The notes: generated by a model from the sequence alone, not told the origin. A stretch of 52,517 nucleotides of DNA from Bryobacteraceae bacterium (GCA_019752335.1 JAIEMJ010000027.1:1-52517); one strand, 5' to 3'. Numbered from the stretch's first letter, positions 17,114 through 26,202 are shown. Translations and numbers: made by a program.

Positions 17114-18097
17114 TCAGCCCAGCCGGACCAAGGGCGAGAGCATTTCGTCGTGAAAACGGTCGCAGCCGACGCAGAGATTCTGGTAGCTTTGCCCATTCGG
17201 CAGCGTCGTCCGCGAGCGCTCCCGGAAGTCGGCTTCGCTCCAACCGTGCGCCAACCCCATGCGCTGCGGCGCGCCGGCGTTGATCGCCTCGTAAACCGGG
17301 TTCCCACGCAAGCGGGCCAGTATCTCGGGCAAGGGCGTGGTGAGAAGATTGCCGACCGGGCGGCGCGTCTTCAGGCAGCAGGGAAAGACGTCGCCACTGG
17401 GGTCCACGGAGACCTCGGCGCCGGCGTTGCCGGCCTCCAAAAAGCCGCGCCCGCCGGACCAGCGATCACAGAAATTGTCTTCGAGCGTCGCGCTCGAAAG
17501 CGAGTTGCTCCAGGCGCGGCCCCGCGGCCACAGGCGGCCGATCCAGGCTTCCGGCGTCGCGCCAAAGAACTGGTAGTAGGGCCCGTCTCCCTGTGCCGCG
17601 GCATCGTAGGCGAGGAAGCCCGCCTCGGCGAAGAGCGCCGTATCTTTGGCGATCAACGCCGCGCGGCGGGCCGGATCGTCGAGACCTTCGTGGTGGTCGT
17701 CCATGCCCGACACGCTCACCAGCCAGACGCCGCACTCCTTCAATTCGTTCACGATGCGCGCGGTGAGCAGGTCGCCCGTGGTCTGCACCACCGGGCGGAT
17801 GCCGTCGCCGTAACGCTGGCGCAGCAGGCGCAGAGCCGGATAGAGCACGCTTTCGCGAATCGCCTCCAGCAGCACTTCGCCGCCCGCCAGGATCACGCGG
17901 CCCGGATGGCTTTGGCCCGCGGCGTCGCGGTAGATCATGGTCGGCGGAAAATTGCCGATAATCCGGGCGAAGTTGGTGCGGCTTTGCTCCACCACCGGCG
18001 CCAAATCGCTGCCGTGGTAGGGCCGGAAACGGTCATCGTAGCAGTGGGGACACGTCCGGTGGCAAAGCCACGTGGTGACGTAATAAATAGACTCCAT
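17114..18097 (-). CDS. Radical SAM protein with SPASM-like C-terminus
   Basis: 327 residues. The [4Fe-4S]/SAM motif C12-x3-C16-x2-C19 (LCHRTCPHCYD) starts close to the N-terminus, with a glycine-rich VILAGGE strand next. The C-terminus has further cysteines (VFPCCLKTRRPVGNLL, NLCVGCDRFHDEM), as in SPASM-type proteins that hold auxiliary clusters. Such enzymes often modify peptides or act as maturases of sulfatases, but no small precursor peptide or sulfatase is seen nearby. A TACACT box lies 13 nt before the ATG. It begins the radical SAM - DUF1080 - AlbA_2 run. Substrate unknown. Confidence 0.85.
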   Translation of the reverse strand: MESIYYVTTWLCHRTCPHCYDDRFRPYHGSDLAPVVEQSRTNFARIIGNFPPTMIYRDAAGQSHPGRVILAGGEVLLEAIRESVLYPALRLLRQRYGDGIRPVVQTTGDLLTARIVNELKECGVWLVSVSGMDDHHEGLDDPARRAALIAKDTALFAEAGFLAYDAAAQGDGPYYQFFGATPEAWIGRLWPRGRAWSNSLSSATLEDNFCDRWSGGRGFLEAGNAGAEVSVDPSGDVFPCCLKTRRPVGNLLTTPLPEILARLRGNPVYEAINAGAPQRMGLAHGWSEADFRERSRTTLPNGQSYQNLCVGCDRFHDEMLSPLVRLG

Positions 18098-18191
18098 CGG
18101 GTTAACCCTGAGTGTAACAGCCGTTCCGGTATTACCGAAGTCGTATGGATAGGCATCCCTTAGTACGATTTTGGCCCCCGCCCCTTAGAAC

Positions 18192-18222
18192 CATCTCAGG
18201 TGATTCGATGCTTCATCTCAGG
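18192..18222 (+). repeat. Direct repeat CATCTCAGG, 22-bp period
   Basis: CATCTCAGG occurs at 18192-18200 and again at 18214-18222, that is two helical turns apart on the same face of DNA. The repeat lies in the 246-bp gap between the divergent radical SAM gene and the NarL-type regulator, where a regulator binding site would be expected. No other use of this region is seen. Confidence 0.4.
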
Positions 18223-18343
18223 GTTACTCCGAGTAGGCAACGTACTGGAACTCGGCCAAACTCGTATCAAAGCACAACACCTAGAGCCAAAGCCGCTCCG
18301 CCCTCCGGGGCCAACGAGCCTTGGCCACCGGAGGAGACGAGTA

Positions 18344-19186
18344 ATGATGAAGCCCAATGCAGTTCCCAGTTCCACTCACGGCGCGCTTGCGCTGGATACG
18401 AAGCAGGCGGAAACCCAACTCACCGAAACTGGCGAATTGGGTGAGCCGTCCAGCCCCGCGGCACTCGGCCGCTCCGGCGATGACGATGGCAATACGCCTA
18501 CGGCGAAGCGCACCATCCGTGTGCTGATCGCCGACGACCATCCCATCGTCCGCGACGGCTTGCGCCGCCTGCTGTCGATCGACGAAGACATCGAAGTGAT
18601 CGGCGAGGCCGGCGACGGCCGCGAGGTGCTGGAGCGCGTGCAGGCCCTGGAGCCGGACGTCCTCCTGCTCGACCTGCGCATGCCCAATATGGACGGCCTG
18701 ACGGCGCTCCAAACGTTGCAGCACACCAATCGCAAGACGCGCGTCATTGTCCTCACGGCGTCCGAAGATAAGAACGAATTCGTCCAGGCGATGAAGCTCG
18801 GCTGTAGCGGCATCGTGCTGAAGCAGACCGCGCCGGACCTGATCGCCAAGTCCATCCGCAAGGTGAACTCGGGCGAGATCTGGCTGGACTCGCACACCAC
18901 CGCCGCCGTGATGCGCCAGTTCGCCACGCCTGGCGAAGCGATGGCCGCAGCCTCCGGTGGCAAGAGCCGCGAGCGCTCCCCGCTTTCCACCCGCGAACGC
19001 GAGATCGTCGCGCTGGTCGCGCAGGGCTACAAGAACAAAGAAATGGCCGAGAAGATGTTCATCAGCGAACAGACCGTGAAGAACCACCTGCACAACATCT
19101 TCGACAAGCTCGGCGTCTCGGATCGTTTGGAACTCGCGCTCTACGCGATCCACAAAGGCTTGCACCTCGAAGGCGCCAGCCGCTAG
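18344..19186 (+). CDS. NarL/LuxR-type response regulator
   Basis: 280 residues from ATG 18344, with GGAGGAG at 18330-18336 upstream. A disordered N-terminal stretch of about 60 residues precedes the receiver (IRVLIADDHPIVRDGLRRLL; phosphoacceptor in VLLLDLRMPNMDG; VIVLTAS; GIVLKQTAP). The C-terminal LuxR helix-turn-helix reads LSTREREIVALVAQGYKNKEMAEKMFISEQTVKNHLHNIFDKLGV. It is a DNA-binding transcription factor of a two-component system; no partner kinase is adjacent. The leader upstream is about 240 bp and contains a direct repeat that could be its own or a neighbour's operator. Confidence 0.93.
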   Translation: MMKPNAVPSSTHGALALDTKQAETQLTETGELGEPSSPAALGRSGDDDGNTPTAKRTIRVLIADDHPIVRDGLRRLLSIDEDIEVIGEAGDGREVLERVQALEPDVLLLDLRMPNMDGLTALQTLQHTNRKTRVIVLTASEDKNEFVQAMKLGCSGIVLKQTAPDLIAKSIRKVNSGEIWLDSHTTAAVMRQFATPGEAMAAASGGKSRERSPLSTREREIVALVAQGYKNKEMAEKMFISEQTVKNHLHNIFDKLGVSDRLELALYAIHKGLHLEGASR

Positions 19187-19236
19187 CCGGATTCAAAACC
19201 AAAGCAAGTTCATTCCAATCAAGTGAAGCGGCTCGA

Positions 19237-19270
19237 CGGCCGCCTCGGGGCGAAAGCCTTGAGGCGGCCG
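19237..19270 (+). terminator. 15-bp hairpin with GAAA tetraloop
   Basis: CGGCCGCCTC pairs with GAGGCGGCCG, continued by two G-U pairs and GGC/GCC closed by a GAAA tetraloop. It follows the NarL-type regulator by 50 bp. The downstream T-run is poor, so termination may be partial; the hairpin's right arm overlaps the -35 region of sthA. Confidence 0.6.
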
Positions 19271-19286
19271 TTGCCGCGTTTACACT
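19259..19286 (+). promoter_or_regulatory. sthA promoter, TTGAGG - 16 bp - TACACT
   Basis: A -35-like TTGAGG (19259-19264) and a -10-like TACACT (19281-19286) are spaced 16 bp apart. The -10 ends 6 nt before the sthA ATG at 19293, so the mRNA would be leaderless. No Shine-Dalgarno is present. Confidence 0.55.
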
Positions 19287-19292
19287 GACATT

Positions 19293-20738
19293 ATGGCTGC
19301 CCCCAACCATTACGACTTTGACCTGCTAGTGATCGGCTCTGGACCCGCCGGCCAGCGCGCCGCCATCCAAGGCGCTAAGCTCGACAAGCGCGTCGCCATC
19401 ATTGAACGCAAGACCGTGGTGGGCGGCGTAAGCGTGAATCTGGGCACCATCCCCTCCAAGACCCTGCGCGAAGCCGTCCTGGACCTCTCCGGCTACCGCG
19501 AACGCGAGTTCTACGGCGCTTCCTACCGCGTGAAGCAGGACATCACCATGCAGGACCTGCTGTTGCGCACCAACAAGGTAATCCAGCATGAGATCGACGT
19601 CACCCGTCATCAACTAATGCGCAACGGCGTCAATCTGATTGGCGCCTCCGCGCAGTTCACGGGCCCCGAGACGGTGCGGCTCGACTTCGTTGACGGTAGC
19701 ACTTCGCGCATCGTGCGCGCGCGCAAGATCATCATCGCCACCGGCACCGAAGTGACGCGCGACCCGCACATTCCTTTCGACAATCAGCGCATCTTCACCA
19801 GCGACGACGTCCTTTACCTGGACCGTCTGCCGAAGTCGCTTACGGTGGCCGGCGCCGGGGTTATCGGCTGCGAGTACGCCAGCATGTTCGCCGCGCTCGG
19901 CGTGCGCACCACGCTGATCGATAAGCGCCCGCGCCTGCTGCCTTTTGTTGACCAGGAGGTGGCCGACGCGCTCACTTACCATCTGCGCGAGGATCGCGTC
20001 ACCTTGCGGATGAACGAAAGCGTCGATCACTTGGAGCTGATCGAGGATGAACACGGCCAGCGCGTGAAGATCTATCTCGACAGCGGCAAGACGATCATCT
20101 CGGACAAGGCGCTCTACTCCATCGGCCGTACCGGCGCCACCAGCAAGCTGGGGCTCGAAGCGGCCGGGCTCTTCGCCGACGACCGCGGCCGCTTGGAGAC
20201 CAACGAGGACTATCAGACGAAGGTGCCCTCGATTTACGCCGTCGGCGACGTAATCGGCTTTCCGGCGCTCGCCTCTACCTCGATGGAGCAAGGCCGCATC
20301 GCCGTCTGTCACGCCTTCGGCGTGGAGGCGCGCAGCGTGCCAGACCTATTTCCCTACGGCATCTACTCCATCCCCGAGATTTCGATGGTGGGCAAGAACG
20401 AAGAAGAGCTCACCACGGCGGGCATCGGTTACGAAGTAGGCAAGGCGCGCTACAAAGAGATCGCCCGCGGCCAGATCATCGGCGACACCACGGGCCTGCT
20501 GAAGTTGATCTTCCGCTCCGACACGCGCGAGTTACTCGGCGTGCACATCATTGGCGAAGGCGCCAGCGAACTGGTCCACATCGGGCAGGCCGTGCTGAGC
20601 TTCGGCGGCAAAATCGATTACTTCATCAACACGGTCTTCAACTATCCGACGCTGGCCGAATGCTACAAAGTGGCCGCCTTTGATGGCATCAATCGCCTGG
20701 GGCTGTTTCCCGAGGAGTTACACGAGACTACTTCTTAA
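19293..20738 (+). CDS. sthA: Si-specific NAD(P)+ transhydrogenase
   Basis: 481 residues of the flavoprotein disulfide-reductase fold. FAD site VIGSGPAGQRAA at the N-terminus; NAD(P) site GAGVIGCEYASMFAALG; second FAD motif IYAVGDVIGFPALAST; dimerisation domain at the C-terminus. The segment GGVSVNLGTIPSKTLREAV matches soluble transhydrogenases rather than lipoamide dehydrogenase, which would have C-x4-C. Even the single cysteine common in these enzymes is Ser47 here. SthA moves reducing equivalents between NADPH and NAD+ in the cytoplasm. Its last 11 bp overlap the end of the convergent BNR-repeat gene. Confidence 0.88.
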   Translation: MAAPNHYDFDLLVIGSGPAGQRAAIQGAKLDKRVAIIERKTVVGGVSVNLGTIPSKTLREAVLDLSGYREREFYGASYRVKQDITMQDLLLRTNKVIQHEIDVTRHQLMRNGVNLIGASAQFTGPETVRLDFVDGSTSRIVRARKIIIATGTEVTRDPHIPFDNQRIFTSDDVLYLDRLPKSLTVAGAGVIGCEYASMFAALGVRTTLIDKRPRLLPFVDQEVADALTYHLREDRVTLRMNESVDHLELIEDEHGQRVKIYLDSGKTIISDKALYSIGRTGATSKLGLEAAGLFADDRGRLETNEDYQTKVPSIYAVGDVIGFPALASTSMEQGRIAVCHAFGVEARSVPDLFPYGIYSIPEISMVGKNEEELTTAGIGYEVGKARYKEIARGQIIGDTTGLLKLIFRSDTRELLGVHIIGEGASELVHIGQAVLSFGGKIDYFINTVFNYPTLAECYKVAAFDGINRLGLFPEELHETTS

Positions 20739-23700
20739 GGTCAATCGCCGGCAGGCTGGCATCACGCACCAGCTTGTTGAAGGCCGGCACCTCGTCCTGC
20801 CGCACGGTGGCGAGCTTCGCCACTTGGGCGTTGATCGCCGAAGTGAGCTCTTCCTGCAACTGGCGGGACTGGTCAGTCGGCGGGGCGTCCGCGCTCTGCA
20901 CCACGCTCAGCAAGGCCGCCAGCTTATTGTTCAGCTTGATCGGGTAGTTGAGCGGATCCTGGTTGGAACGATTCTTGGTCTGGTACAGCGCCTCTTCGAT
21001 CGCCGTCAACTGCGCGCCGAGTTTCTGGGCCGCCGCCAGGATCCCAGCATCTTTCCAGCGTTCGGTCACCGCGTTCATCTGCTTGCGGATCTCGCGGATG
21101 TCCAGGATGGCCTGATGCGTTTCGCTGAGCTTGTCGCGCAACTGCAGGCTTACCTCCAACTGGCGCTGATACTCGTCCGGCGTGGTCGCCACGCGCGGGT
21201 CCTTCTGGATGACGAGCGGCTGAGTCTGCGTCGCGCCATCCGCCGTCACGCGAACCTGATAACTCCCCGGAATTGCTCGCGGACCGCGCACATTCCCGGC
21301 CCACATGATCAAGCCAGGGAAGGTCTTGGCGTCGGCGTGGCGCAGGTCCCACACGTAGCGACTCAGGCCCGCTTCGGCCTTCAGCTTGTCCTCGCGAATC
21401 AATTGGCCCGCTGCATCCAGAAACTCGAGCTTCACCTCGGCTTTGGGCGCTTCCTTCAGCCAAAAATGCACCACCGCGCCCGACGGCGGGTTCTGCCCCA
21501 CCGGACCGCTCGGGCGCCCTTCGGCGCCGCCCACGGCCGGCAGGCGGTACGCGCTTTCGGGAGCGAACAGATGAAAGGGCTTCGCGGTCAAGTCGTCCTG
21601 CGCCTGATGCAGCACGGTGAGATCGTCCAGCACCCAGAAGGCGCGGCCTTGCGTGGCCACGATCAAATCTTTCTCGCGCGCATGCACCGTCAGGTCTGTG
21701 ATGGGGACCACGGGCAGATTCAGTTGCAGCGGCTGCCAGGTATCGCCGTCGTTGAAGGAGACGTAGAGGCCGGTTTCGGTCCCAGCGTAGAGCAGACCGC
21801 GGCGTGCGGGGTCCTCGCGGATGACGCGTGTGAAGGCGGTGTCCGGAATGCCGTTCACGATCTTCTTCCAGGTTTTGCCGAAGTCAGCGGTCTTGTAGAG
21901 ATAGGGCCGGAAATCGTCGTGCTTGTACATCGTGGCCGCGACGTATGCGGTGCCCGGCTGATGGGGCGAGGCTTCAATCGAATTGATCTGAATCCATTCG
22001 GGCAGCATCTCGCGCGGCGGCGTGACGTTGTCCCACTTCTGGCCGCCGTCGCGAGTGACGTGAATCAGGCCATCGTCGGAGCCGGTCCAGATCAAGCCCT
22101 TCGTCAGATTCGATTCGGCCAAGGCAAAGATGGTGCAGTAGTACTCGACGCTCGTGTTGTCGCGCGTAATCGGACCGCCGGTGGGCCCCTGCTTCGACTT
22201 GTCATCGCGCGTCAAATCGGGCGAAATCGGTTGCCAGCTTTGCCCCTCGTTGCGGCTGACGAAGAGCCGGTTGCCCGCCGCGTAAAGCAGATTCGCGTCG
22301 TGTGGCGAGAAGAGAATCGGGAAGTTCCACTGGAAGCGATAGCGCATGCCTTCGGCGCCGTAGCCCATCGGATTGTCCGGCCACACGGTGATGTTGCGCA
22401 CCTGCCGCGTGCGATGGTCATAGCGCGTAATCAAGCCGCCGTAGCTGCCGGCGAAGATAACGTTCGCGTCCTTGGGATGCGGCGCCATCCAGCCGCTCTC
22501 GCCGCCGCCGGCGGGGTGCCAGGCGCGCTCGTCGATGCCGGCATCGAGCGTCCGGCTGGCGATGCGCACGGTGCTATTGTCCTGCTGCGCGCCGTAAATG
22601 TTGTAGGGAAACTCCTGGTCCGTCGCCACGCGGTAGAACTGCGCGGTGGGCTGATTGTACACCGACGTCCAACTCTTGCCGCCATTCATGGTCACATTGG
22701 CGCCGCCGTCGTTGCCTTCAATCATGCGCTGCGAGTCGCCGGGCGCGATCCACAGGTCGTGGTTGTCGCCGTGCGGCGTCTGGATGGACTCAAAGGTCTT
22801 GCCGCCGTCGCTCGACCGCCAGAAGGCGACGTTGAGCACGTACACGCGGTCCACATTGACCGGGTCAGCATAGAGGCGCGTGTAGTACCAGGCGCGTTGG
22901 CGCAGGTTGCGATCTTCGTTCACCCGCGTCCAGGTCTTGCCGCCATTCTCGGACCGAAACAGCCCGCCGTCCTCGGCTTCAATCAGCGCCCAGACGCGAT
23001 CCGGATTCACCGGCGACACGGTCACGCCAATCTTGCCCACGATGCCCTTGGGGCCGCCGGGGTTGCGGGTGAGCTCGGTCCAGGTGTCGCCGCCGTTCAC
23101 GCTCTTGAAGACACCTCCGCCCGGCCCACCGGACTCCAGGCTCCAGGGCGTGCGCTTCACGTCCCAATAGCCGGCGTAGAGGACATTGGGATTGGTCGCA
23201 TCCATCACCAAGTCAATCGCGCCGGTATGGTCATTGCGTACCGGACCCACCTGCTCCCAAGTCTTGCCGCCATCGCGCGTCCGGTAGACGCCGCGTTCGG
23301 CGTGCGGGCCGAAGATGTGCCCCAGCACCGACGCATAAGCGATGTCGCAGTTCTTTGGGTGAATGCGAATCCGTCCGATGTGGCGTGTGTTCATCAGGCC
23401 CGCCCGTGCCCACGTGCGGCCCGCGTCGTTCGAGCGATAGACGCCATCCCCCGCCGAGACATTGCCGCGAATCGGGACTTCGCCCATGCCCACGTAGAGC
23501 ACGTTCGGATCGGCCTCGCACACGCTCAAGGCGCCCACGGAACCCGTGCCGAGTTGCCCGTCGGTCACTGGATCCCAGTTGAAGCCGCCATCGGTCGTCT
23601 TAAAGACGCCGCCCCCGGTCGCGCCGAAGTAGTACGTATTGGCTTGCGACGCCACGCCGGCCACCGCAGTGACGCGTCCGGCGCGGAAGGGTCCCACCAG

Positions 23701-23796
23701 ACGGTACTTCAAGGGCTGATAAAGCTTCGGGTCAGGCGCGGCGAGCAGGTTCAGGGCGAGGGAGGCGAAGAGGAATCGCGAGACGAAACAAGCCAT
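20728..23796 (-). CDS. Exported BNR/sortilin-type beta-propeller protein
   Basis: 1022 residues with a signal peptide (MACFVSRFLFASLALNLLAA). Many BNR/Asp-box repeats are visible: GGVFKTTDGGFNWDP, GVYRSNDAGRTWAR, GVYRTRDGGKTWEQ, GLFRSENGGKTWTR, LFVSRNEGQSWQP, LIHVTRDGGQKWDN, GLYVSFNDGDTWQP. They form at least two propellers of the VPS10/photosystem-assembly-like class. The C-terminal about 300 residues contain a strand-rich module and a helical tail. Database entries often name these glycosyl hydrolases, but no catalytic residues are evident, so binding is the safer reading. TACAGT lies 6 nt before the ATG (leaderless pattern). Confidence 0.85.
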   Translation of the reverse strand: MACFVSRFLFASLALNLLAAPDPKLYQPLKYRLVGPFRAGRVTAVAGVASQANTYYFGATGGGVFKTTDGGFNWDPVTDGQLGTGSVGALSVCEADPNVLYVGMGEVPIRGNVSAGDGVYRSNDAGRTWARAGLMNTRHIGRIRIHPKNCDIAYASVLGHIFGPHAERGVYRTRDGGKTWEQVGPVRNDHTGAIDLVMDATNPNVLYAGYWDVKRTPWSLESGGPGGGVFKSVNGGDTWTELTRNPGGPKGIVGKIGVTVSPVNPDRVWALIEAEDGGLFRSENGGKTWTRVNEDRNLRQRAWYYTRLYADPVNVDRVYVLNVAFWRSSDGGKTFESIQTPHGDNHDLWIAPGDSQRMIEGNDGGANVTMNGGKSWTSVYNQPTAQFYRVATDQEFPYNIYGAQQDNSTVRIASRTLDAGIDERAWHPAGGGESGWMAPHPKDANVIFAGSYGGLITRYDHRTRQVRNITVWPDNPMGYGAEGMRYRFQWNFPILFSPHDANLLYAAGNRLFVSRNEGQSWQPISPDLTRDDKSKQGPTGGPITRDNTSVEYYCTIFALAESNLTKGLIWTGSDDGLIHVTRDGGQKWDNVTPPREMLPEWIQINSIEASPHQPGTAYVAATMYKHDDFRPYLYKTADFGKTWKKIVNGIPDTAFTRVIREDPARRGLLYAGTETGLYVSFNDGDTWQPLQLNLPVVPITDLTVHAREKDLIVATQGRAFWVLDDLTVLHQAQDDLTAKPFHLFAPESAYRLPAVGGAEGRPSGPVGQNPPSGAVVHFWLKEAPKAEVKLEFLDAAGQLIREDKLKAEAGLSRYVWDLRHADAKTFPGLIMWAGNVRGPRAIPGSYQVRVTADGATQTQPLVIQKDPRVATTPDEYQRQLEVSLQLRDKLSETHQAILDIREIRKQMNAVTERWKDAGILAAAQKLGAQLTAIEEALYQTKNRSNQDPLNYPIKLNNKLAALLSVVQSADAPPTDQSRQLQEELTSAINAQVAKLATVRQDEVPAFNKLVRDASLPAIDLKK

Positions 23797-23802
23797 GGTG
23801 GC

Positions 23803-23808
23803 ACTGTA
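23803..23808 (-). promoter_or_regulatory. -10-like TACAGT box, 6 nt before ATG
   Basis: On the minus strand TACAGT is followed by GCCACC and ATG (23796). There is no Shine-Dalgarno, so a leaderless start is inferred. The box sits just beyond the glnD stop codon. Confidence 0.5.
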
Positions 23809-23814
23809 GCAAAC

Positions 23815-26202
23815 TCAGGCGGGGCGCACGGCGGCTTCGAGCGAACTAGCGAGCTTCGCCGCTTCTTCCGGCGACAGCGGACCGCCCGCGCGGCTGACAT
23901 AGAAAACGTCGATTGCCTTGGTGGCCTCGGTCTCGATCAGGACAACGTCGATGCTGCAGCCTTGCTCGTAGATGGCGGAGGCCAGATCGTAAAGCAGGCC
24001 CGGACGGTCCTCACTGACGATCTCCACCAGCGTCGACTTCGCGTTCTCGCGGGACGTCACTTCCACCACCGGGGTCAGCTTCATCAGTTTCTTGGGCTTG
24101 GGCCGCGACTTCAGCAGCCGCGGCACGTCGAGTTCGCCCTTGGCGGCCTGCGTGGCGCGTTTACGCACGGTGTCGACTTCCGAAGGATTCAGGTCCAGCG
24201 TCCGCAACGGGTCCGCGAAGTGGAAGACGTCGAGCAGGCGGCCTTGGCGGTTGGCGAAGGCCTCTACCTTGAGGATATTGAAGCCGAAGCTGGCCAGGGC
24301 GCCGGCCAGGGCCGCGAAGACGCCCGGACGGTCCGGCCCGGCCACCGTGAGTTCCCAGGCGCCCTGCTGCTTGCGCAGTTCCACCGCCACGCCCAAGCTC
24401 TCGCTCAATTGGCCCAAGGCAAAATGGCGCTCAATGTCCGCCAGATTGTGCGTGCGCAGATAGCGCGTCGGAAAGCCTTCGAGCCAAGCGGCCACTTCGG
24501 GGCGCTCGCTGGGCGCCGCGTGGATCAATTCGGAGCCCAGCTCGCGCGTGAGTTCGCGGCGAATGGTACGGTAAGCGCGCCAGAGCTGTTCCGCGCGCCA
24601 GGGCGTCATCGTGGAGGGATTCACCGCGCTGATGTCGGCAAAGGTGAGCAGCGTCAGCAGCTTCAGTTGCTCCAGTGTCTCGACGCGATGGGCGGCCTCT
24701 TCGATCACGGCGGGGTCCGAGAGGTCGCGCGACGTGGCGATCGTCGACAGGTCGAGGTGGTGCTCGATCAGAAAGAGAATGGCCTTCGCGTCGTGCGGTG
24801 GCGCGTTCCAACGGGCAAGCACCTCGCGCGCGATGCGCTCACTTTCGGCCGAATGCTCCTTGCCGGTGCCCTTGCCGATGTCGTGCAGCAGCAGGGCGAA
24901 CCGCAACAGCGGCACTCCTTCAGCTTCGGTCCAGAGCTCGGCGAAGCGCTGGATTGCGGGCTCCGTCGCGGCCGGCAGCTTCTCGAGTGTTTCCAAGGTC
25001 ACCAGCGTATGCTCGTCGACGGTGTAGCGATGGTAAAAATCTCGCGTCACCAGGCTTTCGAGGTGCTCCCATTCGGGCATCAGGGCGGCCATGGCGCCCG
25101 TTTCGTGCATCGCCCGCAGGGCAACGGCGGCATGGGGCTGCGCGAGCATCTCCCGCCACCAGGACCACGGTGGAGGGCTGTCGGCCATGGCGATCCGTCC
25201 GGCCAACACCCGGTCTTCGGCCTCCGCCGACAAGCGCAGGCCATGGCGGGCCAGGAATTCGAAGAGGCGCAGCTTCAGGGCGACGTCGGTGGCGCCGCGC
25301 GGCGCGCGGAAGAGCACGCGGTCTTTACTGACGGTGAAGTCCGCGTTCGAGACGCGCGAGCGGAAGTCGCGAAAGACGTTCAGCAGGCCGCTGGCCGGGC
25401 CTTCGTGGCGCTCCACGGCGCGCAGGGCGGCGCGAAACACCAAGCGGGCGTGGTGATAGTAGGCGCGCATCAGCGCGTCGGGGCCGGCTTCCGTGTTCGG
25501 AGCGAGGCTTTCCTGGAAGTCGAACGTGAGGACGTTCGAATCGCGCCCAGCGGCGTCGTGCAGGCCGAAACGGGTCTGATAGAGAAACTCGCGGGAGGGC
25601 TCCAGCAGCAGCGTGTCCTCGCGCAGCCAGTGCAGCAGATTCAAGTCGCGCAGACCGCCAGGACCCTCCTTCAAGTCGGGCTCCAGGTGGTAGATCGTGT
25701 GCTGGAACTTCGTGTGCCGCGTCGTGGCCAGGCGGCAAACATGACGATCCAGCGTGGCGCGCTTGCTTTCGAGGAACTTGGGCAGCCGCTCCTGCAGTTT
25801 GCGCCACAGGTCTTCTGAACCGGCCAGGAAGCGGCGGTCCAGCAGGCTGATCGTGCGCTCCACGTCGAGTTCGTCCAGGCGTGTACACTCGTCAATGGTG
25901 CGCAAGCCTTGGCTGAGGCGCAGTTGGCCGTCCCAAAGTTGACGCTGAAACGCGGCCAGTGCGTCGCGTTCGGCGGCGTTGTCCGGAATGTGATCCACCA
26001 GCACCAGGATGTCGATGTCCGAGTAGGGGAACAACTCGGAGCGCCCAAAGCCACCCACCGCCACTAACGCCAAGCGCTCGCCGAAGCGAGCGCTGAGAGC
26101 GTTAGCATGCGCGGCACGAACCTGCGATTCTACCTCCAGGAGGCGCGCGCGAAAGCGGTCGTGGTGAAAGGCCCGGTTAAAGGGCTGTGTCGCTTCGGTC
26201 AT
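23815..26202 (-). CDS. glnD: Bifunctional uridylyltransferase/uridylyl-removing enzyme
   Basis: 795 residues from ATG 26202; a TTG at 26235 would add 11 residues but starts deeper inside glnB. Domains in order: nucleotidyltransferase (VAVGGFGRSELFPYSDIDILVLVD with the metal-binding G-S and D-x-D), GlnD-type linker (KEGPGGLRDLNLLHWL), HD domain (LLHDIGKGTGKEHS) and two C-terminal ACT domains (GPDRPGVFAALAGAL; DRPGLLYDLASAI). It uridylylates PII when glutamine is low and removes UMP when it is high. The gene overlaps glnB by 26 bp and is the last gene of the amtB-glnB-glnD operon. Somewhat shorter than the E. coli protein, but no domain is missing. Confidence 0.95.
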   Translation of the reverse strand: MTEATQPFNRAFHHDRFRARLLEVESQVRAAHANALSARFGERLALVAVGGFGRSELFPYSDIDILVLVDHIPDNAAERDALAAFQRQLWDGQLRLSQGLRTIDECTRLDELDVERTISLLDRRFLAGSEDLWRKLQERLPKFLESKRATLDRHVCRLATTRHTKFQHTIYHLEPDLKEGPGGLRDLNLLHWLREDTLLLEPSREFLYQTRFGLHDAAGRDSNVLTFDFQESLAPNTEAGPDALMRAYYHHARLVFRAALRAVERHEGPASGLLNVFRDFRSRVSNADFTVSKDRVLFRAPRGATDVALKLRLFEFLARHGLRLSAEAEDRVLAGRIAMADSPPPWSWWREMLAQPHAAVALRAMHETGAMAALMPEWEHLESLVTRDFYHRYTVDEHTLVTLETLEKLPAATEPAIQRFAELWTEAEGVPLLRFALLLHDIGKGTGKEHSAESERIAREVLARWNAPPHDAKAILFLIEHHLDLSTIATSRDLSDPAVIEEAAHRVETLEQLKLLTLLTFADISAVNPSTMTPWRAEQLWRAYRTIRRELTRELGSELIHAAPSERPEVAAWLEGFPTRYLRTHNLADIERHFALGQLSESLGVAVELRKQQGAWELTVAGPDRPGVFAALAGALASFGFNILKVEAFANRQGRLLDVFHFADPLRTLDLNPSEVDTVRKRATQAAKGELDVPRLLKSRPKPKKLMKLTPVVEVTSRENAKSTLVEIVSEDRPGLLYDLASAIYEQGCSIDVVLIETEATKAIDVFYVSRAGGPLSPEEAAKLASSLEAAVRPA

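Noticed and set aside
16532-18163. Long plus-strand open frame opposite DUF1080 and radical SAM genes
   Set aside because: Shadow of two well-supported minus-strand genes; no ribosome-binding site, no recognisable domain.
20728-20738. Overlap of sthA and BNR-gene ends as a possible sequencing error
   Set aside because: Both proteins end naturally for their families; an 11-bp convergent overlap is ordinary in compact genomes.
20680-25818. A 1712-codon open frame on the plus strand
   Set aside because: It runs antisense through the BNR-repeat gene and most of glnD, both clearly coding by motif. Its translation is rich in Arg/His/Ala/Val without any domain, as expected of an antisense frame in GC-rich genes.
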